64,000 nucleotides of DNA from MVRE01 sp015660965. GTDB taxonomy: Archaea > Halobacteriota > Methanomicrobia > Methanomicrobiales > Methanospirillaceae. Position 1 is the stretch's first letter, and the number at the start of each line of letters is the position of its first letter. The stretch covers positions 1 to 64,000 of the forward strand of contig JBEKCC010000003.1 in assembly GCA_050015095.1 (NCBI GenBank). The letters run 5' to 3'. The notes under the pieces are model-generated. The model was not told the DNA's origin. It did no database searches and was given only the letters and a program-made list of their open reading frames with translations. The position numbers were made by a program, and so were the translations under genes. Positions 51,841 to 61,214 of the stretch are shown here, piece after piece.

Positions 51841-53385
51841 TTACCCAGTAGTATTCGTTCGTCCCGTTTGGTTTGCTGTTTGGTTTACTATTGGAGTTGT
51901 TGTGGTCGGAATAACAATTGTGGGTTTTAAAGTAGGGGTCGGTGTTGGAGGTTGCAAAGCAACCTGGAAATAAACCTCACCATGTGGAGCTGTGGTTATA
52001 TCCTGTTTGACGAGTGCCCCTTCCTTATAAACTGAGACGGTGAGAAGATCCCCTGATCCATCTTGCTTCGTGATCGATACCCCAACAGTACCGTTCACAG
52101 TCGGTATCTGATAGAACTGGTCACCGGTACCAGATACATCTTGGCTTTTCCCTACTTCACCAACGTCTCCTGCAAATTTTCCTGCATATTGCACCCTTGC
52201 CCAAACACCAGTCTGGGGAATAAGAACCTGGGGTGTTGGCGGGGGTGTTGATACGGTCACCGTTGGAACAGGGTGTGGGGGAGTTGTAGAAATGGTTGTT
52301 ACAATAGTTGTAATTATAGGTGTAGGACTGGGTTCAGGAGGTGTAACGGGTTTCCCATGCATAACTTGTGTGTAATAAAACGCTCCTCCTATAACTGCAA
52401 GGACTATTAGGATTAATGCTACAAGACCGATCATTTTCTTCCGGCGGTTGGGAGCTGGATATCCAGGAAGCGGGGGGAGGTCAGGATATGAAAGGCCTGC
52501 CAACCTGCCATGTTTTGCCACAATTTCCCCGGGTGTCGCTGTTCCAGGTACTTTATTGACTGCCGATTCCGCCGCCGCCCAAGCAACAGCAGAATCAGTT
52601 GGTTGATCGGCATTTTTGGGTGAGACAGCAGGTGCCGGTACTGTACGGGGCGTTGAGTCTGCGATCAGCGGTTCTATGGTTTGGATTTGTTTATCGATAG
52701 GTCGGTCCTTGGTCTCTGTAGGTGGAACATAAAGGGGGGACTCGGGAACTTGTACTGTTCCAAGAACGGGTTCCGGCACTGGAACCTCTTTTCCAAGTGG
52801 AACGATTGTTGCACCGCACTTGTTGCAAAATGTTGACTCTGGAGGAACGCGGTTCCCGCACCGCGTACAAAACGAACCTTCGGGTAATGTTGTGGTCTCT
52901 ACCGGTTTGGGCAGCGGTATGCTCACATCAATGCTCGGTTGGGTTGCTTTGACGATTTCGATCTTTGAAGGGGGTTCTACTTCAGCACGTATGACTGGCT
53001 CCTGAGCATATGAAGGGATACCAGAGAGGATTCCCTCGTTCTTTGGCTGTAAGACCCGCTCTTTGAGTTTACTCACCCAGTCATCACATTCCCGTTTTCT
53101 TTTTTCTCCCTGCTTCTGGGAGAAGGTGAGTGTCACTTGTTTTATTTCACCGGTGTCAGTGACAAAGGAGAGTTTTAAGATCGGAGCTCGAATGGCATTC
53201 TCGTCCGCTTCGACATGCCGTATGTTTGAAAGTAGAATCTCGTCCGCTTGGAGTCGGTTTTCTTTTCCTTCCACGAGGAGGATACGTTTGTTAGTCAGTA
53301 TCGCTGCGACCGTTACAGATCTAACAACAATATTCTGTGTTGCCAGAATTATTGATTCATCTTGTGATAGGTAAGGATTTGCCAT
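51841..53385 (-). CDS. PH-domain, zinc-ribbon, single-helix membrane protein
   Basis: The start at 53385 (MANPYLSQDESIIL) is preferred over 53472 by the fold. Domains over 514 residues: a PH-like domain (about 1-110, with KLSFVTDTGEIKQVTLTFSQ and KQGEKRKRECDDWVSKL), a Pro-rich spacer, a zinc ribbon FCTRCGNRVPPESTFCNKCG, another spacer, one membrane helix (KMIGLVALILIVLAVIGGAF) and an extracellular beta domain (about 400-490, ending with Pro/Thr-rich residues). The paralogue at 59001-60299 has the same plan without the ribbon. The cytoplasmic PH domain and outside domain suggest a link across the membrane; the function is unknown. Confidence 0.75.
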   Translation of the reverse strand: MANPYLSQDESIILATQNIVVRSVTVAAILTNKRILLVEGKENRLQADEILLSNIRHVEADENAIRAPILKLSFVTDTGEIKQVTLTFSQKQGEKRKRECDDWVSKLKERVLQPKNEGILSGIPSYAQEPVIRAEVEPPSKIEIVKATQPSIDVSIPLPKPVETTTLPEGSFCTRCGNRVPPESTFCNKCGATIVPLGKEVPVPEPVLGTVQVPESPLYVPPTETKDRPIDKQIQTIEPLIADSTPRTVPAPAVSPKNADQPTDSAVAWAAAESAVNKVPGTATPGEIVAKHGRLAGLSYPDLPPLPGYPAPNRRKKMIGLVALILIVLAVIGGAFYYTQVMHGKPVTPPEPSPTPIITTIVTTISTTPPHPVPTVTVSTPPPTPQVLIPQTGVWARVQYAGKFAGDVGEVGKSQDVSGTGDQFYQIPTVNGTVGVSITKQDGSGDLLTVSVYKEGALVKQDITTAPHGEVYFQVALQPPTPTPTLKPTIVIPTTTTPIVNQTANQTGRTNTTG

Positions 53386-53540
53386 ATTACCGCATTCTTT
53401 TGTCACTATGTGCGTTGTTTGGAACGATAAACTTTCTACCGATAAAGGGCAAAATGTTCCATATAATTTCAAAAGGCACGTACATATATGTCATTTATTA
53501 TCGGATGATTGTTCATTCAATCAACGAAAGGATAGATACT

Positions 53541-56141
53541 ATGTGGAGTCGAAAGAATCGGACTAGTAAGGAAAATGATGGAAGTGCGGATAAACCGTTC
53601 CATACCCTTACTACAGAAAATCTTTTTTCTGTTCTCGATTCATCTGCCCAAGGACTTAGTTCTGAGAAAGTAAAGACACATCAAGAACTATTCGGTCTCA
53701 ATGACATCTCACATATCAGGAAACGGCCAGTCATTATTCAGTTCCTAGAACATTTTAAAAATCTCCTTGTTATTATCCTGCTCATTGCTGCTAGCATTTC
53801 AATATTTGTCGGAGAAATTACGAGCGCAGCTATTATTTTCCTCATTATTGTTGCGAGTGTTACTCTGGATTTCTTTCAGGAATACAAAGCGGAAAATGCA
53901 GCGAATCTACTCAAACAAAAAATTATTACCCGGGCATCTGTGTTCAGGGATGGAAATCAACAGGAAATATCTATCATTGAGCTAGTGCCGGGGGACCGCA
54001 TCTCGCTAGTTGCTGGAGATATTGTACCGGCCGATGCTCGGGTTTTATCTGCAAAGGATTTTTATGTGAATCAATCTGCACTGACTGGCGAACCGTATCC
54101 CATCGAAAAGAATGCAAATCTAGCAGATCCCACGAAACCGCTAACAGAAGCAAATAACTACATATTTCTCGGCACGTCGGTTGTGAGCGGTACCGCCACC
54201 GCAATTATTACAAAAACTGGACCGACAACCGAGTTTGGTAAAATTGCAAAAACTCTTGTTGAACGACCACCGGAAACGGAATTCGAACGTGGTCTGAAAC
54301 AGTTCAGCTACCTCATGTCAAAATTTGTTTTCTTCCTTGTCATATTCGTATTTTTTGTTAATGCGCTGTTCAAGCACGGCATTTTGGAATCGCTTCTCTT
54401 TTCCGTCGCTCTCGCAGTTGGCATGACACCCGAACTTCTCCCAATGATTCTGTCTCTCAACCTGTCAAAGGGTTCCATCGCCATGTCAAACAAGGGTGCG
54501 ATTGTCAAGCATCCAGAATCAATCCAGAATTTCGGGAGCATGGATGTACTCTGTACCGATAAAACAGGTACACTGACAGAGAATAAGATTGCGCTAGTTA
54601 AACACCTTGATACTGAAGGTAACGATAGCGATAAGGTTCTGTTATTCTCGTATATCAACAGCTACTTTGATACCGGGTTGAAAAGCCCCCTTGATGATGC
54701 AATTGTCAATTTTAAAAACATAGAAATCAATGAATACCGGAAAATTGACGAAATTCCGTTCGATTTTATCCGCAAACGAGTTTCGATCGCTGTCTCTCGA
54801 GGATCCGAACGGATCCTGATATCAAAAGGTGCACCTGAGGAAATCCTTCGCATATGTTCATCCGTCGAAAGAGAAGGTATCGTTGTACCGCTCACCAATG
54901 ACATTATCGAGCTGATAAATAACCTCTATCAAGCACAGAGTGCAGACGGGTTCAGGACACTCGCGGTTTGCAACCGATTCGTTTCAAGTGAAAAAACACA
55001 GTTTTCCGTTAGTGACGAGCAGAACATGATCTTTGTTGGGTTTGTAACATTTATCGATCCACCAAAAGAGAGTGCCCGCGAATCCGTGCAATTGTTAGCC
55101 CAGTCTGGGATCGAACTGAAGATCCTTACCGGGGATAACGAGCTTGTCACCAGAAAGACGTGTGAGTTAATCGGCCAAGAGATAAAAGGTGTGCTTACCG
55201 GCAACGAGATCGAGAATATGGACGGTGAAACACTTTCACGAGTGGTTGAAGACGTTACGATCTTCTCTCGTATGACTCCGGTGCAAAAGAACCGTATCAT
55301 GAACGCCCTGAGACGGAACGGTCATGTGGTTGGGTTCATGGGCGATGGCATCAATGATGCACCTTCCATCAGGGAAGCAGATGTCGGGATCTCTGTCGAG
55401 AATGCGGTGGATATTGCGAAAGAATCAGCAGATATTATTTTGCTGAAAAATGACCTGCGGATCCTGCATGATGGAGTGCTAGAAGGGAGAAAAACATTCG
55501 GAAATACGATGAAGTATATCCTGATGGGTACAAGCTCCAATTTTGGTAATATGTTCAGTGTTGCCGGTGCTTCGCTATTTCTCCCGTTCCTCCCGATGTT
55601 ACCAATCCAGATCTTGCTCAACAACCTCCTCTATGATGTCTCGGAATCGACAATTCCGACCGATAGTGTGGATTCGTCTTACATCAGCACTCCTAAAAAA
55701 TGGGACATTGAATTCATCAGGAAGTTTATTTTTGTATTCGGTCCGATCAGCTCGGTCTTTGACTTCATTACATTTTTTATCCTCTTGTTCATATTCAAAG
55801 CCGATGCGTCGTTCTTCCAGACTGCCTGGTTCATCGAATCGATCTGCACCCAGACATTGGTCATTTTCGTGATCAGAACACGGATCGTTCCGTTCTATAA
55901 GAGTAAACCGAGTAATCTCCTGGTGGCAAGCACGTTATTAATCATCGTGATTGCATGCATACTTCCATTTACAGTTATCGGCAGCATATTCGGGTTTGTT
56001 CATTTGCCCATTTCCTTCTATACCGTGTTAGCTGGACTTGTTATAGGGTATGTTGTCCTTGTCGAATTCGTAAAAAGAAGGTTTTATCAGAAATATTCAT
56101 CATTCATTGAAAGGAAAACTGCAAAACGCTCGATCGCATGA
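53541..56141 (+). CDS. P-type Mg2+ transporting ATPase (MgtA/MgtB type)
   Basis: From ATG 53541 (MWSRKNRTSK, after GAAAGGAT) the pump has 866 residues. Motifs: SALTGEPYPI (actuator), VLCTDKTGTLTENKI (phosphorylation Asp), ISKGAPEEILRIC, LTGDNELVTRKTC and GFMGDGINDAPSIREADVGIS, with ten helices. The class IIIB-like sequence NLSKGSIAMSNKGAIV is that of bacterial MgtA/MgtB importers. It diverges from the PH/zinc-ribbon gene across 155 bases. Confidence 0.9.
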   Translation: MWSRKNRTSKENDGSADKPFHTLTTENLFSVLDSSAQGLSSEKVKTHQELFGLNDISHIRKRPVIIQFLEHFKNLLVIILLIAASISIFVGEITSAAIIFLIIVASVTLDFFQEYKAENAANLLKQKIITRASVFRDGNQQEISIIELVPGDRISLVAGDIVPADARVLSAKDFYVNQSALTGEPYPIEKNANLADPTKPLTEANNYIFLGTSVVSGTATAIITKTGPTTEFGKIAKTLVERPPETEFERGLKQFSYLMSKFVFFLVIFVFFVNALFKHGILESLLFSVALAVGMTPELLPMILSLNLSKGSIAMSNKGAIVKHPESIQNFGSMDVLCTDKTGTLTENKIALVKHLDTEGNDSDKVLLFSYINSYFDTGLKSPLDDAIVNFKNIEINEYRKIDEIPFDFIRKRVSIAVSRGSERILISKGAPEEILRICSSVEREGIVVPLTNDIIELINNLYQAQSADGFRTLAVCNRFVSSEKTQFSVSDEQNMIFVGFVTFIDPPKESARESVQLLAQSGIELKILTGDNELVTRKTCELIGQEIKGVLTGNEIENMDGETLSRVVEDVTIFSRMTPVQKNRIMNALRRNGHVVGFMGDGINDAPSIREADVGISVENAVDIAKESADIILLKNDLRILHDGVLEGRKTFGNTMKYILMGTSSNFGNMFSVAGASLFLPFLPMLPIQILLNNLLYDVSESTIPTDSVDSSYISTPKKWDIEFIRKFIFVFGPISSVFDFITFFILLFIFKADASFFQTAWFIESICTQTLVIFVIRTRIVPFYKSKPSNLLVASTLLIIVIACILPFTVIGSIFGFVHLPISFYTVLAGLVIGYVVLVEFVKRRFYQKYSSFIERKTAKRSIA

Positions 56142-56144
56142 TTT

Positions 56145-56765
56145 TTATTGCGGTTTTCTCTGCATCGCGGTATGAATAATCGATGTCTCTGGTACCTTGA
56201 TCTCATCAATAACACGAAAGCCAAAGTGTTCATAGAGACCGATATTTTTTTGATTCTGCGTATTCAGGTAGCACGGTTGTTTCCAGCGATCCAGCCAAGC
56301 AAGCATGGGTCTGAGTAACTTGCTTGTGAACCCTTTTTTCTGAGATACGGGATCAACACCAATAAAAAAGAGGTAGTAGTGAGGAGAGGGGGCGTGTTTT
56401 TTGTGGAGAGTATCAACAAAGGTTGAGAACGACATCAGACGTTTCATAATGTCTTTTCCTAGATGTTTTTGTAACGCTATCCCGCCAGCACGTGTCGCCC
56501 GCCAGAAGGTTATCTCGGATTTCGCAGATGATAACCAGACTGCTGCTCCTTCCAACGTAGGTGATGTCGCGTAGACATCACCATAAATCATCCCATACCG
56601 AAGTTCAAATTCAAACAGAAACCGTGCACGCTCTTTTCTTATTTCTGCATCAGGAATAAGATACGTCAATTTCGGATCATCAAAAAATGCACGAGTGAAC
56701 ATTTCACTCGTTGCACAGATCTGATCTTTTGAAAGCCGTATTAGATCTCCAGTAAGCTCGGGCAT
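56145..56765 (-). CDS. GNAT-family N-acetyltransferase
   Basis: The 206-residue protein has the GNAT fold: FTRAFFDDPKLTYLIPD at the start, HYYLFFIGVDPVSQKKGF then TSKLLRPMLAW, which is the acetyl-CoA binding R/QxxGx-like loop (SQKKGF), and IGLYEHFGFRVIDEIKVP near the end. The acceptor is unknown. It is tail-to-tail with the Mg2+ pump (3 bases). It starts 50 bases from the surface-anchor remnant. Confidence 0.8.
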   Translation of the reverse strand: MPELTGDLIRLSKDQICATSEMFTRAFFDDPKLTYLIPDAEIRKERARFLFEFELRYGMIYGDVYATSPTLEGAAVWLSSAKSEITFWRATRAGGIALQKHLGKDIMKRLMSFSTFVDTLHKKHAPSPHYYLFFIGVDPVSQKKGFTSKLLRPMLAWLDRWKQPCYLNTQNQKNIGLYEHFGFRVIDEIKVPETSIIHTAMQRKPQ

Positions 56766-56814
56766 TTCCAGTCCCTAACGAGCCTCTGGGCACTATTCTT
56801 TAATTAAAGTATGC

Positions 56815-56940
56815 TTATAACCGCGGTTTCCACGATGCAAAGTAAACGATTGTTGCCATTACACCACGTGCAATTGCGATGATGGTTGGGTTCTTTGCGA
56901 TATAATCCCTGGTTACCCTTGCAAACATACCGATATCAGG
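56815..56940 (-). pseudogene. C-terminal anchor remnant of a PKD-type surface protein
   Basis: The minus strand reads IPDIGMFARVTRDYIAKNP then TIIAIARGVMATIVYFASW and KPRL with a stop at 56817-56815. It matches the end of the giant surface protein (ITDVGMF...ENPIAMAIVIAIIPVVAYFGWWKNRI) in length, spacing and the final YFxxWKxR. No upstream domain is left; the 3' end of mntP overlaps its beginning. A lost surface-protein gene is the best reading. Confidence 0.55.
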
Positions 56941-57499
56941 AATAAATATGCGATAATAAAATATTCAATCCAATTACAATCAGAATTAATCCTCCAATTA
57001 TCTCAATTTTTTTCCCAAAGATTTTTACAAGTTGTCTACTTAAAAAAACCCCACCAAGAGAGAAAAAGAAAGAGATAACACCAATTATCAGGCTAGGAAT
57101 TAAGACCGCCACTCCAAGGAATGCAAAGCTTGTTCCTACAACGAAAGCATCTATGCTTGTTGCGATTGCAAGGAGAGCGATCGCAGTTATCTTATGTGTG
57201 TTTGATAGTTCACTCACGAATTTTTCATAACGGACTCCCTCAAAAATCATCTTCGCACCAACACCTGCAAGAAGTGCGAAGGCAATCCAATATGCGATAG
57301 AAGATACTTGCCGGCTAAATAATGACCCAAAACCCCACCCAACGAGTGTCATCCCGGTTTGAAATATACCGAAAAAGACTGCAAATGTTAGTGCCGTTTG
57401 TAAATAGTCAACATCCTGCGTTGAACCAGCTGCAATAGAGACTGCTAAACAATCCAATGATAGAACAATACCAATGAAAATCGGGGTAAAAATATCCAT
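56936..57499 (-). CDS. mntP: MntP-type manganese efflux protein
   Basis: The 187-residue protein has six helices. The two DUF204 repeats show GIVLSLDCLAVSIAAGSTQ and IATSIDAFVVGTSFAFLG with the paired Asp residues used for Mn2+ export in E. coli MntP. The rest is hydrophobic, ending ILIVIGLNILLSHIYS. No manganese riboswitch is seen upstream. Confidence 0.85.
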   Translation of the reverse strand: MDIFTPIFIGIVLSLDCLAVSIAAGSTQDVDYLQTALTFAVFFGIFQTGMTLVGWGFGSLFSRQVSSIAYWIAFALLAGVGAKMIFEGVRYEKFVSELSNTHKITAIALLAIATSIDAFVVGTSFAFLGVAVLIPSLIIGVISFFFSLGGVFLSRQLVKIFGKKIEIIGGLILIVIGLNILLSHIYS

Positions 57500-57642
57500 T
57501 ATATATCCGGGGTGGCTTATCTATCTCAGATGTATTTAATTTTCAGATAAATAAGGATACGATGTAATTTGATCGGTCATTTAATTCTTTGAGAACGAAA
57601 AAGCGAGAGTTTGGTTAAAGATGATTCTACTCAGGACCCCGT

Positions 57643-57891
57643 TCATTCGACTTTGTATACGACATCTCCTGCATGAACGACTTGAGACACCTTCATGCCG
57701 AGGTCCTGGCCTTTTGTAGCGGTTTGAATGGTTTGGTGCTCGATTTGCATTGAAGTCACCGTTTGGTAGAAATCCGATTGCGTTCCTTTGACATGAATCC
57801 TGTCACCGTTATTGATAGTGTCCTCTAGCATAACCACCGCAACACCGACCTTCGGGAAATAGTGCGTTATCTCTCCAACAACCTTTTCCAT
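57643..57891 (-). CDS. Translation-factor domain 2-like small protein
   Basis: From ATG 57891 (MEKVVGEITHYFPKVGVAVV) the protein is 82 residues: a beta barrel like domain 2 of EF-Tu (INNGDRIHVKGTQSDFYQ, EHQTIQTATKGQDLGMKV, GDVVYKVE). Such stand-alone proteins occur in methanogens and anaerobic bacteria, often next to U32 peptidases. Its role is unproven. The frame extends to 57957, but this ATG fits the family. Confidence 0.7.
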   Translation of the reverse strand: MEKVVGEITHYFPKVGVAVVMLEDTINNGDRIHVKGTQSDFYQTVTSMQIEHQTIQTATKGQDLGMKVSQVVHAGDVVYKVE

Positions 57892-58103
57892 TGTACTTCC
57901 CCAATTGAGAGTAATAACAACCGTGATATGAAAAATGTTATCATCAACAATGAACACATCACATCAACGGATGCGAGGAAAAGGTTGGGCATAACTCAAT
58001 CACGAATCATTATAGAAATGACACCCATCCAATCGATCGCCAAATTATTAATTGAGAGAATTAAAAAACGTTTGAATACTATTAAAAAAAATCGGTAGTA
58101 AGT

Positions 58104-58271
58104 ATGAGTTTTGAGTTAATACCAAAGCCCAAGCTATTTGGAATAAGTATGGTAATTGCCGGGATCTTCTACCTTATTTTTGGTCAATTATTTGAAGAAT
58201 TTTTCAATTATTTGGGTTATACCTTCATCTGTGGAGGAGTTATCATCTTTCTAATAAATCGAAATCAATGA
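58104..58271 (+). CDS. Small two-helix membrane protein
   Basis: The 55-residue frame MSFELIPKPKLFGISM... has two hydrophobic segments (about 11-27, 35-51) around FGQLFEEFFNYLG and a basic ending (LINRNQ). The base pattern is coding-like. A T run (TTTTTTTTT) follows the stop at 58271, which suits termination. No family is recognised. Confidence 0.5.
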   Translation: MSFELIPKPKLFGISMVIAGIFYLIFGQLFEEFFNYLGYTFICGGVIIFLINRNQ

Positions 58272-58377
58272 TTTTTTTTTAAAAGGGGGTTTTTTCACAT
58301 TTATCCAAATCACATGTTGGATACAATAACTGCCAATTAAGGCCCCCCAATCAATCAAAATTTTATTGTCTGTCTAT

Positions 58378-58885
58378 TTATCCACGTTTATACCCAAACT
58401 TCCGGAGCAGTCCCGTTCGCCACGCAATCCCATCCGGACCCTCAACCCCTTTTGGTTTTAAACCATCTATCACGCCCATTATTCCCCGGCCCTGCGAAGA
58501 TTCAGCAATCACAACTTCTGCGGGATTTGCCGTTGCGCAATAGATAGTGCAAACCTCTTGGATGTTTTTTATCGCGTTCAAAACATTAATCGGAAAACAA
58601 TCCCGTAAGATTACGATGAATGAGTGCCCAGCACCAATTGCAAGGGCATTTTCCCGTGCTATCGCTTTTAGTTCTTCATCGTTGCCATCTATTCGTACAA
58701 GACAGTCACCAGACGACTCACAAAAGGCAAGCCCGAACTTTGCGTTCGGGAACCGATCCCGCAACAGCCTCATAAATATCCTCCACGGTTTTGATGAAAT
58801 GGGACTGCCCTAAGATGACGTTCACGTTCTCTGGCTTTTGAATTTTTACAACCTTGAACTCTACCAATTTATCCATCATTTTTGC
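58378..58885 (-). pseudogene. Adenosine-specific kinase, frameshifted
   Basis: The archaeal adenosine-specific kinase family (PF04008, about 160 residues). N-terminal part from ATG 58885: MDKLVEFKVVKIQKPENVNV, then GQSHFIKTVEDIYEAVAGSV. The frame slips in a CCC run near 58750. The continuation NAKFGLAFCESSGDCLVR, ALAIGAGHSFIVILRDCF and CATANPAEVVIAESSQGRG then IMGVIDGLKPKGVE is in the next frame. With one C fewer the whole protein is restored, so a read error or a very recent mutation is likely. Confidence 0.8.
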
Positions 58886-59000
58886 CATATCAGTGAAATG
58901 GATACGTCCGAAGATAAATGGGTTATTGTGCAACAGAGCTAATCCATCTAAAAAGCATATCACTCCAGCCAACGTAGAGATGAGATGGGACTGTGGTAGC

Positions 59001-60299
59001 ATGGTCGACACCTACGTAACCAGCGGTGAATCATTTATCCTCACTACCCACAGGATTAGTATCAACTTTATCTTTTACGATATGATGCTCACCACCCAGC
59101 GCCTCATTTTTATTAACAGTTTATATACCCAGTTCGAACCCAAGGTGATCTTACTTTCGAACATACAGTCAGTAAAGGGAGGGAAAATTGCAACCGGTGA
59201 ATCGGTTATAACAATCTCTTTCATCGATACGAGCAGCACCGGCGATTTGCAACCGATAAACCTCATTTTCACCCAGCAATCCGGTGAACAAAGAAAGCAG
59301 GAACGTGATGAATGGCTAAAAATACTCATGGAACATGTCGTATCGGTACGCGAGCAGGCAATTCTCAGCGACATACTACCCGCTGAAAAGAGGTTAGAAA
59401 CACGACCTTCAGGGGCAACTCAGCGCCCGATTGAAATGGCTATCCCCCACAAAACAATTAGTGAGAGCCCTCCAGAACCGGATAAATTTGTTGTACTTCC
59501 TGATGAACCTGAATTACCGGTTATTTCTGAGGAGAAACTAGGATCTCGAGCCATAGAGCCTCTTGTAAAACCTGTTGTTGAAACGCCACCGGATGCTCCT
59601 GAAAAAGATACAAAATTTCGGGATAAAAACACCGCCGTAACACCAGTAGTAGATGAGTCCCCCGTCGCTCTTGAACAAGAATCCCCGAATACAGTAACTA
59701 TTCAAATACCGGAAATTGTAGGATCTGTAGAACCGTCTGCACCAGAGGCAGCGCCACAGGTCTCCGGGTCTCGTCCCCCACGTCGTGCACTCCGTTCTGG
59801 ATTGCACACACTCGTTGCGGTCACTGCAATCATCATCGTTATTCTTGCAATAATTGGGGGGGTGTCGCTCTATTTGCATTACGTACCGGGAAAAAATGTA
59901 GAATCCCTTGCACCACCGGTCATCACCACACAACCCCTACCGTTGATACCCACACCTGCTCAAATTACAATTCCTAAAAATGGTGTTTGGGTACGAGTTG
60001 AGTATAACGGCACCTTTACCGGAAGGTACGGAAATCCCGGGTCGCTGTTGCCGGTAGGAGGTTCTGGTGATCAGTTTTATATGGTACGGAATAGTGAAGG
60101 TTTGGTGCAGGCATCTTTCCAGAAGCAGGACAATTCAGGACAGACTCTCGCTGTTGGGATCTACAGAAACGGTGAGCTGATTTACCGTCGAACGATTAGA
60201 ACCCCGATGGGTACCATTGAATTTCTTATTGATCCAAAAACGGGAAATCCACCCGGAATCCCATTCACATCACAAATGCGGGTAATTGAATATAATTAA
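59001..60299 (+). CDS. PH-domain single-helix membrane protein, paralogue of 51841-53385
   Basis: From ATG 59001 (MVDTYVTSGESFIL), 432 residues: PH-like domain (about 1-105, with VITISFIDTSSTGDLQPINL and QQSGEQRKQERDEWLKIL), a long Pro/Glu-rich spacer without the zinc ribbon of the paralogue, a membrane helix (LVAVTAIIIVILAIIGGVSL) and an extracellular domain (GVWVRVEYNGTFTGRYGNPG...GSGDQFYMV). The ending domains of the pair are clearly related (GVWARVQYAGKFAGDVGE, GTGDQFYQI). The start lies over the 5' flank of the frameshifted kinase gene on the other strand. Confidence 0.75.
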   Translation: MVDTYVTSGESFILTTHRISINFIFYDMMLTTQRLIFINSLYTQFEPKVILLSNIQSVKGGKIATGESVITISFIDTSSTGDLQPINLIFTQQSGEQRKQERDEWLKILMEHVVSVREQAILSDILPAEKRLETRPSGATQRPIEMAIPHKTISESPPEPDKFVVLPDEPELPVISEEKLGSRAIEPLVKPVVETPPDAPEKDTKFRDKNTAVTPVVDESPVALEQESPNTVTIQIPEIVGSVEPSAPEAAPQVSGSRPPRRALRSGLHTLVAVTAIIIVILAIIGGVSLYLHYVPGKNVESLAPPVITTQPLPLIPTPAQITIPKNGVWVRVEYNGTFTGRYGNPGSLLPVGGSGDQFYMVRNSEGLVQASFQKQDNSGQTLAVGIYRNGELIYRRTIRTPMGTIEFLIDPKTGNPPGIPFTSQMRVIEYN

Positions 60300-60381
60300 A
60301 GATTGCGCACGACCCGGCACTCCAGATACAATAACCCGACCGGTGGGTTTGCGTCAAAGCGAATACGAAGAAATTGAATTT

Positions 60382-60513
60382 TTAGGGATGAATAGATTCA
60401 TTCGGCAGTATCGGTGGGGGTTGTTGAAGATGGCGTATGCCGATTATAACAACAACTATAATTAATAAAATAACTATAACGGCTTCCAATATTTCAAGCC
60501 AATTAACTTTCAT
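60382..60513 (-). CDS. Tiny single-helix membrane protein
   Basis: The 43-residue frame has one very hydrophobic stretch (ILEAVIVILLIIVVVIIG, residues 8-25) and a Pro-rich end (HLQQPPPILPNESIHP). A TATA-like stretch about 25 bases before ATG 60513 predicts a leaderless message. The 5' neighbour and 3' neighbour are on the other strand or unrelated. No family is recognised. Confidence 0.4.
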   Translation of the reverse strand: MKVNWLEILEAVIVILLIIVVVIIGIRHLQQPPPILPNESIHP

Positions 60514-60645
60514 ACACTCTGATTGCCGTCTTGGTTGATATAAGTTTAGAGTGTGTTATATAATTTTGTACTCCTAGTACCAACATTCGTGTACTGGATA
60601 TGTGCGGTTCGAGACCAATATTGAGTATTTTATGTGAGTATTATA

Positions 60646-60786
60646 TTACCTGTTATCTCTCAATTGTACTTTTTTTCCACATGTTGGACATTGATAAATC
60701 GAATTGCCACGACCATCTGTCCACACCCGTTCCATCGGTATCCCATCATGGTTGTTATCACAATACGGTGTTTGGAATTCCCCCAT
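60646..60786 (-). CDS. Tiny zinc-ribbon-like protein
   Basis: The 46-residue frame MGEFQTPYCDNNHDGIPMER is followed by VWTDGRGNSIYQCPTCGKKV and QLRDNR. A CPTCG pair and an earlier Cys/His suggest one zinc site. AAGGGATG lies before the ATG. The pattern is more protein-like than the overlapping plus-strand frame (60600-60842). Confidence 0.5.
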   Translation of the reverse strand: MGEFQTPYCDNNHDGIPMERVWTDGRGNSIYQCPTCGKKVQLRDNR

Positions 60787-61214
60787 ATTTTCATCCCTTA
60801 ACTGAAAAAGATGTGTTATCTAAAAGAATTTATCATTATTGAATAATTTCGTGTATCCCGCACTCCAAGTACTTTCTCGTCATAACTTACTATAGGAAAG
60901 GAAGATTCGTTATCTTAAAATGGATTCTGCATATGCCATCACAAAAGTTTTGTCCATTAAACTAAGGATTCCTCTTACAATCACTCATCTTCGGGTATAT
61001 CGGGTATTTTTAGACGTATGGATTTTGTAAGACGATTTAACATTTTATTGTCCCCATTGCGATCAGAAATACATCATGTATAATTTACAAATTGTAATGT
61101 ATAAGTGATTAATAGAAATGTTTATATTACAAAATGTAAAATAAACTGTACAAGGTGTGAGTACATTCTTCCCATGCTTACACCTACAGGAACAACAACG
61201 AGGAGAATTTCAGT
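60787..61214. other. AT-rich region (430 bases) holding the operator cluster
   Basis: No gene is seen. From 61060 onward it holds three TACA-N3-TGTA palindromes and the promoter of the triple-repeat protein, ending in a GAGGAG ribosome binding site at about 61200. Confidence 0.5.
61069..61139 (+). promoter_or_regulatory. Operator cluster: three TACA-N3-TGTA palindromes
   Basis: ATACA-TCA-TGTAT (61069-61081), TTACA-AAT-TGTAA (61085-61097) and TTACA-AAA-TGTAA (61127-61139) lie in 71 bases. Centres are 16 and 42 bases apart, the latter about four helical turns. TATA-like stretches (TGTATAAG, TTTATATTA) lie between and beside them. This is the layout of a cooperatively bound operator at a promoter. 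Confidence 0.6.
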
